Below are positions 25,613 to 32,853 of a stretch of DNA of 32,853 nucleotides, piece by piece. Within the stretch, counting starts at the first letter, position 1, and each line of letters opens with the position of its first letter. The translations under genes were made by a program, and so were the position numbers. The notes beneath the pieces are model-generated. The model was not told the origin of the DNA and searched no databases. It saw nothing but the letters and a program-made list of their open reading frames with translations. This DNA comes from Phycisphaeraceae bacterium (GTDB lineage: Bacteria > Planctomycetota > Phycisphaerae > Phycisphaerales > Zrk34): positions 1-32,853 of the forward strand of contig JANQJT010000163.1 in the NCBI GenBank assembly GCA_028281485.1, read 5' to 3'.

Positions 25613-26866
25613 TTAGCTGAAGAGGGACTTCACTTTCTGTAGCGCCGAGACGAGGGCGTCGATCTCGGCTGGTGTATTATAGAACGACAACGACGCGCGG
25701 ACAGTGGCGGGGATGGCAAACTTGTCCATGACGGGTTGGGTGCAGTGGTGACCGGTGCGGATGGCGATGCCCTCGTGGTCGAGGACGGGGCTCATGTCGT
25801 AGGGGTGGATGCCGTCGAGGGTGAAGCTGAAGACGGCGGCCTTGTGTTCGGCGGTGCCGATGAGGGTCAGGCCTTCGACGGCCTGCAGGGCCTCGGTGCC
25901 GTAGGCCAGCAGCTCGTTTTCGTAAGTGACTATCTTGTCGAAACCTATCGCGGTGACGTAGTTGAGTGCGGCGGCCAGGCCGATCGCGCCGGCGATGTGG
26001 GGCGTGCCGGCCTCGAAGCGGGTGGGGGCCGCGGCGAAGGTGGTTTTCTCGAAGGTGACCTGTTCGATCATCTCACCGCCTCCCTGGTAGGGGGGCATGG
26101 CTTCGAGCAGTTCGGCTCGGCCGTACAGCGCGCCGATCCCGGTCGGGCCAAACACCTTGTGACCGGAAAAGGCAAGGAAATCGACGTCGAGATCGGTCAC
26201 GTCCACGGCCATATGCGGCGCGGCCTGTGCCGCGTCAACCAACACGACCGCGCCGGCGGCGTGGGCCAGTTCGATCATCTTCTTGATCGGGTTGATTGTG
26301 CCCAGCGAGTTGGACACGGCGGTCACGGCCACGAGGCGCGTCTTGTCGTTCAGCAGCGCGTGGTAGGTGTCGAGGTTGATCTGGCCGCGCTCGTCGATGG
26401 GGATCATGACGACCTTGGCGCCGGTCTTCTCTGCGATGAGTTGCCAGGGGACGATGTTGGAGTGGTGCTCCATCTGGCTGACGAGGATCTCGTCACCGGG
26501 CTTGAGGTTTGCGCCGCCCCACGAGGCGGCGACGAGGTTGATGGCCTCGGTGCAGCCGCGCGTGAAGACGATCTGTTTCGCGTCGGGTGCGTTGAGAAAC
26601 CGCGCGACGGTGATGCGGGCGTGTTCGTAGGCCTCGGTGGCGAGCTCGGCGAGCTTGTGCAGGCCGCGGTGGACGTTGGCGTTGTACCGGCGGTAGTAGT
26701 CGTCGAGCGTGTCGATGACGGCCTGGGGCTTCTGGCTGGTGGCGGCGTTGTCGAGGTAGACCAGGGGCTTGTCGTGCACCCGCTGGTAGAGCGCGGGAAA
26801 GTCGCCACGCACACGCTCGACGTCGAGCGCCGGTGTGTGGGTAGGTTGGGATTTGGCCACGGTCAT
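25613..26866 (-). CDS. sufS: SufS cysteine desulfurase
   Basis: A 417-residue PLP enzyme that converts cysteine to alanine and a protein-bound persulfide for Fe-S assembly. The PLP lysine is K237 in FSGHKVFGPTGIG. The active-site Cys is C375 in RTGHHCTQP. The 138-residue distance between them equals that in E. coli SufS (K226 and C364). The start at the ATG ending at 26866 has AAAGG six bases upstream; the frame extends a further 35 codons upstream, but that part overlaps the sufD end and looks non-coding. The gene lies 28 bases after sufD. SufE is its partner downstream. Confidence 0.96.
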   Translation of the reverse strand: MTVAKSQPTHTPALDVERVRGDFPALYQRVHDKPLVYLDNAATSQKPQAVIDTLDDYYRRYNANVHRGLHKLAELATEAYEHARITVARFLNAPDAKQIVFTRGCTEAINLVAASWGGANLKPGDEILVSQMEHHSNIVPWQLIAEKTGAKVVMIPIDERGQINLDTYHALLNDKTRLVAVTAVSNSLGTINPIKKMIELAHAAGAVVLVDAAQAAPHMAVDVTDLDVDFLAFSGHKVFGPTGIGALYGRAELLEAMPPYQGGGEMIEQVTFEKTTFAAAPTRFEAGTPHIAGAIGLAAALNYVTAIGFDKIVTYENELLAYGTEALQAVEGLTLIGTAEHKAAVFSFTLDGIHPYDMSPVLDHEGIAIRTGHHCTQPVMDKFAIPATVRASLSFYNTPAEIDALVSALQKVKSLFS

Positions 26867-26894
26867 GTTGACCTTTCGGGCATTCCGGATGGGG

Positions 26895-28271
26895 TTAGAT
26901 GCGGTAGAGCCGCTGCTTGATCTCTTCGTTGAACTCAGCAGAGAGTTTATTGGCCATGGGGAGTTTGGCAATCATCTCGTTGGCGAGCAGGGCACGGACG
27001 GGCACGAGCTGCATGCGGTCGAAGCCTTCGGCGGCGAAGGCGTAGATGAGCATGGCGCGGGCGACGTCTTCGGGCAGGCCGCGTGCGCGGAAGTAGAAGA
27101 CGGCCTCGGGGTCGACCTGGCCGGTCGTCGCGCCGTGGGTGCAGCGGACGTCGTCGGCGTAGATCTCCAGCTGCGGGCGGGCGTTCATGCGTGCGTCGTC
27201 GCTGAGCAGCATGTTGCGGTTGGACTGGATCGCGTCGGTCTGCTGGCCTTCCTCGGCCACGACGATGCGTCCGGTGAACACGCCGTGCGATTTGTCGGAC
27301 ATGATGCCCTTGTAGAACTGTCGGCTGCGGCAGTTGGGGGCGTTGTGTTCAACGCGCATGGCGTTGTCGAGGGTCTGGTCGCCGTGGCCGACGAACAGGC
27401 CGTTGATGAGGCAGTGTCCGTCTTCGCCGGCCATGGTGGGTCGGACGTTGTTGCGTACGAGCTTGCCGCCGAGCAGGACGGTGTGGGAGTGCACGTCGGA
27501 CTTTTCGCCCTGGTGAATTTCCAGTGTGGAGATGTTCACCGCGGACTCGGCTTCGCGCTCGAGCAGGTAGTGGTGCACCTCGGCGCGGTCGGCCGCGAAC
27601 AGCTCGGTCACGGCGTTGTTGAAGTAGTTCTCGCCGCCCAGCGTGACGTAGTGTTCGAGCACGGTGACGCTGGCGTCCTCGCCGGCGACGATGAGGTTGC
27701 GTGGGTGGGTCATGGTGCCGGCCGCCTTGGCGGTGGCGACCGAGAGCACGTGGATCGGCTTGTCGATCGTCTTGCCGGGCTTGAGGTAGATCGCTGCGCC
27801 GTCTTCCATCAGCGCGGTGTTGAGCGCACTCATGGCGTCGGTCTCGAGATCGACCTGCTTGCCGAGGTAGTCGGTGATGCCGGTGCAGCCCTTGGCGTAG
27901 GCCTGGGCGAGGGTGCCGATGGCGGTGCCTTCGGGGTGTTCATCGATGGCCGAGAGGTCTTCGCGCCAGTGGCCGTCGACGAAGACGATCAGGTGGGTGT
28001 CGAGGTTGGGGATGAGGAAGGGGGCGATGTCGTCGGCGGTGACGTCGGTATTGGGCTCGGCGGGGGCGTAGTCGGTCTTGTTCAGCTCGCGCAGGTCGGT
28101 GTATCGCCAGTCCTCGTGCTTGAGGGTGGGGATGGATTGTGCGGTGAAGGCGTCGAAGGCGGCGCGGCGCGTGTCGTTGAGCGCACCGGTGCCGGCGGCG
28201 TCGGCGCGGGCGAGCACGGCCGCGTGGGCGTCTGCGAAGCGAGTCGTGGATTCGGCGGTGGCTTGGGTCAT
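26895..28271 (-). CDS. sufD: SufD Fe-S cluster scaffold subunit
   Basis: A 458-residue SufD, which forms the SufBC2D scaffold with SufB and SufC. The N-terminal helical part shows LKHEDWRYTDL near residue 50, typical of SufD. The C-terminal beta-helix contains HNAPNCRSRQFYKGI and QSNRNMLLSDDARMNARPQLEIYADDVRC, followed by HGATTGQVD, all family landmarks, including the conserved His. It follows sufC by 19 bases and precedes sufS. No anomaly is seen. Confidence 0.95.
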   Translation of the reverse strand: MTQATAESTTRFADAHAAVLARADAAGTGALNDTRRAAFDAFTAQSIPTLKHEDWRYTDLRELNKTDYAPAEPNTDVTADDIAPFLIPNLDTHLIVFVDGHWREDLSAIDEHPEGTAIGTLAQAYAKGCTGITDYLGKQVDLETDAMSALNTALMEDGAAIYLKPGKTIDKPIHVLSVATAKAAGTMTHPRNLIVAGEDASVTVLEHYVTLGGENYFNNAVTELFAADRAEVHHYLLEREAESAVNISTLEIHQGEKSDVHSHTVLLGGKLVRNNVRPTMAGEDGHCLINGLFVGHGDQTLDNAMRVEHNAPNCRSRQFYKGIMSDKSHGVFTGRIVVAEEGQQTDAIQSNRNMLLSDDARMNARPQLEIYADDVRCTHGATTGQVDPEAVFYFRARGLPEDVARAMLIYAFAAEGFDRMQLVPVRALLANEMIAKLPMANKLSAEFNEEIKQRLYRI

Positions 28272-28290
28272 GGTGTGTTGCTCGCGTGGT

Positions 28291-29061
<771 letters not shown>

Positions 29062-29127
29062 TGCGTGTTGTCCTGAGTGCTTTTCGATGCGTTCGTGTTT
29101 CGTGATTTCTATTTCCGGTGGCGGGTG

Positions 29128-30626
<1,499 letters not shown>

Positions 30627-30630
<4 letters not shown>

Positions 30631-31190
30631 GGCGTGTTCCCACTGGTTTGTCCGATCGCGTTGTTCAGCGCGACCGGTTGTGTGTCTTGCTGGCTGTGGA
30701 TGGTGCGGTCGTCGCTCGCGTCGGAGTTGCGGATCACCATCGACATCGACAGGTCGTTTCGCATCATGTCCTCGAGCGTCATCGAGTAGAGGAAGGCGAC
30801 GACCAGATCGTTAAATTGCTTCATCGCGCCGGTGATGGGGCAGGATTGCTCCAGACGACAGGCGAGACAGGGCTCTTCGCTTTCGTCCTCTGATGTATCC
30901 TCGCAACAGGCCGTTACCGTCACGGGGCCTTCGATGGCTTCGATGACCTGCGCGAAGGATATCTGCCCGTGGGGCCGGCTGAGGTAGTAGCCGCCGGACG
31001 CGCCTCGCTTGCTGGTGACCAGCCCGGCGGAGGCTAAGTCCTTGAGGACGTTCATCATGATCGGCAGGGGGAGATCGTAGAGATCGGCGATGTGCCGCGC
31101 ACTGACCGGCGAGGCCTCGGCGCTGTCCACGGCCAGCCGGCTGAGCGCCACAAGGGCGTAATCGGTCTTTCTGGTCAGTGAGAAGCTCAT
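30627..31190 (-). CDS. Rrf2-family Fe-S regulator of the suf operon
   Basis: A 187-residue Rrf2-type DNA-binding regulator, related to IscR and SufR. The winged helix is in residues 1-75 ([16 protein letters not shown], then [20 protein letters not shown]). The cluster-binding region has C95, C96, C108, C111 and C117, which could hold an Fe-S cluster. About 50 extra residues follow, including a Met-rich stretch ([17 protein letters not shown]). The ATG ending at 31190 has GAGG six bases upstream and starts the conserved MSFSLTRK; earlier in-frame codons are less likely. It leads the suf operon, so it probably senses cluster supply and represses its own promoter. Confidence 0.92.
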
Positions 31191-31228
31191 AGGGTCCTCT
31201 TGGTGAGATCGAGTCTCAGTGCGGTCTA

Positions 31229-31257
31229 TTATTAGCACTGATTCGGTACTATATCAA
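31229..31257 (-). promoter_or_regulatory. suf operon promoter with internal dyad
   Basis: On the minus strand the -35 TTGATA (31257-31252) and -10 TAATAA (31234-31229) are exactly 17 bases apart. The predicted start is about 31 bases before the Rrf2 ATG. The spacer holds an imperfect dyad (ATAGTAC... GTGCTAAT) whose form recalls Rrf2/IscR operators (ATA... TAT ends, CC/GG inner). Rrf2 binding here would block polymerase. Confidence 0.6.
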
Positions 31258-31260
31258 GTC

Positions 31261-31284
31261 TGCGGCCAGAAAACCGCATTTTTT
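31261..31284 (+). terminator. plus-strand intrinsic terminator without an upstream gene
   Basis: TGCGG (31261-31265) pairs with CCGCA (31274-31278) around an eight-base loop and is followed by six Ts (31279-31284). It faces the plus strand, but there is no plus-strand gene for several kilobases upstream. It lies between the suf promoter and the sigma-factor promoter and could stop antisense transcription out of the suf operon, or end a very short RNA. Confidence 0.55.
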
Positions 31285-31300
31285 GGGTAAAAATCAGGTT

Positions 31301-31306
31301 TATAAT
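31301..31306 (+). promoter_or_regulatory. -10 element for the sigma factor gene
   Basis: A perfect TATAAT, 94 bases before the sigma-factor ATG at 31401. Seventeen bases upstream lies an A/T-rich hexamer (ATTTTT, part of the terminator T-run), a poor -35. The long leader that results contains a hairpin directly before the start codon. Confidence 0.45.
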
Positions 31307-31382
31307 ATCTAAAATGGGTTTGTGACCCCTTAAACAGTTATTGCATCCCAAGGCACTAGACAACACAAGGCAATGGGGCATA

Positions 31383-31398
31383 GGGTGTGCACACACCC
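31383..31398 (+). repeat. hairpin at the sigma-factor start codon
   Basis: GGGTGT (31383-31388) pairs with ACACCC (31393-31398) around the loop GCAC. It ends two bases before the ATG at 31401, exactly where a ribosome binding site should be, and no Shine-Dalgarno is seen. In RNA it could hold back translation. Confidence 0.45.
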
Positions 31399-31400
31399 CG

Positions 31401-32024
31401 ATGAAATACGTCGACCCGTATATTCCAGAGGACCCCGTTGCCGAGGAGGCCGAGCTGTTACAGGGCCTGCGCGAAGGTGATGCGCAGGCGTTCGAGAAGC
31501 TCGTGCGTTGGCATTTCGGCCGATTATTCGCCGTGGCCAACCGCATCTTGCGGAGCGAGACCGACGCACAGGATGCCGTTCAGGAAGCGTTCGTGATGGC
31601 GTATCGCGCCATGGACCGCTTCGACGGTCGAAGCAAGCTTTCGACCTGGCTTCACCGCATCACCGTCAACGCGGCGCTGATGCGACTGAGAAAGATCAAG
31701 CGGTTGCACGAGGTCTCGGTAGAGGACCTCGGACCGAAGTTCAGTGACGAGGGTTACCGGCGCGACGTCGGGCCCACGTGGAAACGCACCGCCGAGGAAG
31801 ACACGCTCGAACAGGAGCGTGCCGACCAGGTGCACGAGGCCATCGCCCAACTGCCCGAATCGTATCGAGAGATCATCATGCTCCGTGACATCGAACAGCT
31901 CGACACCGAACAGACCGCCAAGGCCTTGGGCATCAAACCCGGCGCGGTCAAGACGCGTCTGCACCGGGCGCGGCAGGCGTTGCGAGAGCTGCTGGACCCG
32001 TACATGCAGGAGGCCGGCGTTTGA
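31401..32024 (+). CDS. ECF-like sigma-70 family RNA polymerase sigma factor
   Basis: A 207-residue alternative sigma factor of the extracytoplasmic-function type. Region 2 covers about 30-98 (DAQAFEKLVRWHFG through FDGRSKLSTWLHRITVN), with the -10-binding DAQDAVQEAFVMAYRA helix. Region 4 covers about 148-197 (LPESYREIIMLRDIE, then GIKPGAVKTRLHRARQAL), with the -35-binding helix. Region 3 is absent, as in ECF factors. An acidic linker of about 40 residues joins the two. The ATG at 31401 is the first sensible start. The stop overlaps the anti-sigma start by one codon, which shows tight coupling. Confidence 0.95.
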   Translation: MKYVDPYIPEDPVAEEAELLQGLREGDAQAFEKLVRWHFGRLFAVANRILRSETDAQDAVQEAFVMAYRAMDRFDGRSKLSTWLHRITVNAALMRLRKIKRLHEVSVEDLGPKFSDEGYRRDVGPTWKRTAEEDTLEQERADQVHEAIAQLPESYREIIMLRDIEQLDTEQTAKALGIKPGAVKTRLHRARQALRELLDPYMQEAGV

Positions 32025-32326
32025 CCGATAAGCCCTGTCAACACGATCACAGCCACGACGGCATGCTGCTGTGCAGTGAGCTGGCGCAGTTCCTCGACGA
32101 CTACCTCGACGGCAAGCTCGAGGGCGAAACCCTGGAGAAGTTCGAGGCGCACCTGAAGCTGTGTCCACCGTGTGTGCAGTACATCGAGAGCTACAAGAGC
32201 ACGATCCACATGACCCACAAGGCGTTGTGTGAATGCGAAGAGGACGAGGCTCCGAAAGAAGTGCCCGAGGCGCTGGTGCAGGCGATTCTTCACAGCTGCA
32301 CAGGGTGCAAGGGCGAGGAAGATTAA
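32021..32326 (+). CDS. zf-HC2-type anti-sigma factor, TTG start
   Basis: A 101-residue soluble protein with the anti-sigma zinc-finger H44-x3-C48-x2-C51 (HLKLCPPC) and an upstream C18. Such ZAS domains bind and inactivate ECF factors. There is no membrane segment, so it acts in the cytoplasm. The start is TTG at 32021, overlapping the sigma stop as TTGA; a perfect AGGAGG at 32008-32013 lies seven bases upstream and argues for it over a later ATG at 32063. The protein also has a His-rich start (HDHSHD) and extra pairs C70/C72 and C93/C96, which may sense redox state or metals. It is co-translated with the sigma gene. Confidence 0.88.
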   Translation: MTDKPCQHDHSHDGMLLCSELAQFLDDYLDGKLEGETLEKFEAHLKLCPPCVQYIESYKSTIHMTHKALCECEEDEAPKEVPEALVQAILHSCTGCKGEED

Positions 32327-32415
32327 TTCTTCTCTTTCAGCAATCGGGGGGAGTAACGTCGGCGGGGGAATACACATCTACTTACGCGAACCGACTTCCA
32401 TCCAAGGAGAACGCT

Positions 32416-32853
32416 ATGACCCCGAGCCGAATCCTGTTGGCCATTTTATTGCTGTTTAACGTCTCTTCGCTCGCTCTTGCCGACGACGATTCGTCGTTCG
32501 CCGAGTCATACGCACGCGTGCCCGAAAAGATGCACGGCCTGGACGCGTGGAAGAAGCACAAGGCCGTCGAGTACGACATCGTTATCAACTTCATGGGTAA
32601 CCGGATTCTCGACGCGACCACGACCTTTGAGATCGGCAGCGAACGCGTGCGACTGGAACTCAAGAACGGCACGGTCATGGTGTGGGACGGCGAGCAGGCT
32701 TCGATCTCCCCGGCCGATGCCAAGTCGCCCGGCTTGCCGCCGCGTTTCCACCTGCGCACGTGGACCTACTTCCTCACTGCCCCGTTCAAGCTGCGTGCTC
32801 CGGGTGTGCACCTGGCCCCGGCCGCCGATGTGCCGTTCCGCGGCGGCGAGCCG
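32416..32853 (+). CDS. secreted protein, partial, function unknown
   Basis: The first 146 residues of a protein that runs past the window edge. The N-terminus is a clear signal peptide (ILLAILLLFNVSSLALA, then DD). The mature part has alternating beta-type strands (AVEYDIVINFMGN, then TTFEIGSERVRLELKNG) that suggest a lipoprotein-carrier-like or similar open barrel, but I cannot assign a family. AAGGAGA at 32404-32410 gives a strong ribosome binding site for the ATG at 32416. It follows the anti-sigma gene by 89 bases, and no terminator is seen between, so it may be read with the sigma unit or be one of its targets. Confidence 0.8.
   Translation, partial: MTPSRILLAILLLFNVSSLALADDDSSFAESYARVPEKMHGLDAWKKHKAVEYDIVINFMGNRILDATTTFEIGSERVRLELKNGTVMVWDGEQASISPADAKSPGLPPRFHLRTWTYFLTAPFKLRAPGVHLAPAADVPFRGGEP

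Overview
This 32.9 kb window is GC-rich bacterial chromosome, densely coded on both strands. The gene content suggests a Planctomycetota bacterium, most likely of the Phycisphaerae type: a DUF1570-like secreted zincin, a very large PstC/PstA pair, short lipoproteins and a zf-HC2/ECF sigma pair. This placement rests on gene style only; there is no rRNA or other marker here. I see no tRNA, rRNA, CRISPR array, transposase or phage gene.

Layout. (1) 1-4.7 kb: the start of murD (cut by the window edge), a small CxxC protein, a lipoprotein, a secreted HExxH protein, a DUF4139 protein and another lipoprotein. (2) 4.8-8.4 kb: a polyphosphate module on the minus strand, CHAD protein then ppk, ending in an intrinsic terminator. 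(3) 8.4-17.8 kb: a phosphate regulon on the plus strand, phoB-pstS-pstC-pstA-pstB-phoU. An array of 11-bp repeats resembling a Pho box precedes pstS, and a terminator-like hairpin separates pstS from pstC. PstC and PstA are about three times normal length because of periplasmic and membrane insertions. (4) 17.8-23.6 kb: a four-gene minus-strand operon of a beta-CASP metallo-beta-lactamase, a fusion of a predicted alpha/alpha-toroid glycosidase-like domain with a Gfo/Idh/MocA oxidoreductase, a second Gfo/Idh/MocA oxidoreductase and a GH130 glycoside phosphorylase. Its last gene overlaps phoU tail to tail. (5) 23.7-24.6 kb: a lower-GC two-gene unit, lipoprotein plus zinc-ribbon protein. (6) 24.6-31.3 kb: a complete SUF iron-sulfur operon, Rrf2 regulator-sufB-sufC-sufD-sufS-sufE-sufT, with a good promoter and a structured repeat between sufS and sufE. 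(7) 31.3-32.9 kb: an ECF-like sigma factor, a zinc-finger anti-sigma and the start of a secreted protein.

How it fits together. Regions 2 and 3 form one phosphate economy: high-affinity uptake (Pst), its regulators (PhoB, PhoU), and storage as polyphosphate (PPK1, CHAD). The intergenic region between phoB and the CHAD gene carries repeats that could serve both directions. The GH130 enzyme next door consumes inorganic phosphate to cleave mannosides, so adjacency to phoU may be functional, but this is inference.

The best candidates for something under-described are the fused toroid/oxidoreductase with its tandem paralogue and GH130 partner, the enlarged Pst permeases, and the nested inverted repeats between sufS and sufE.
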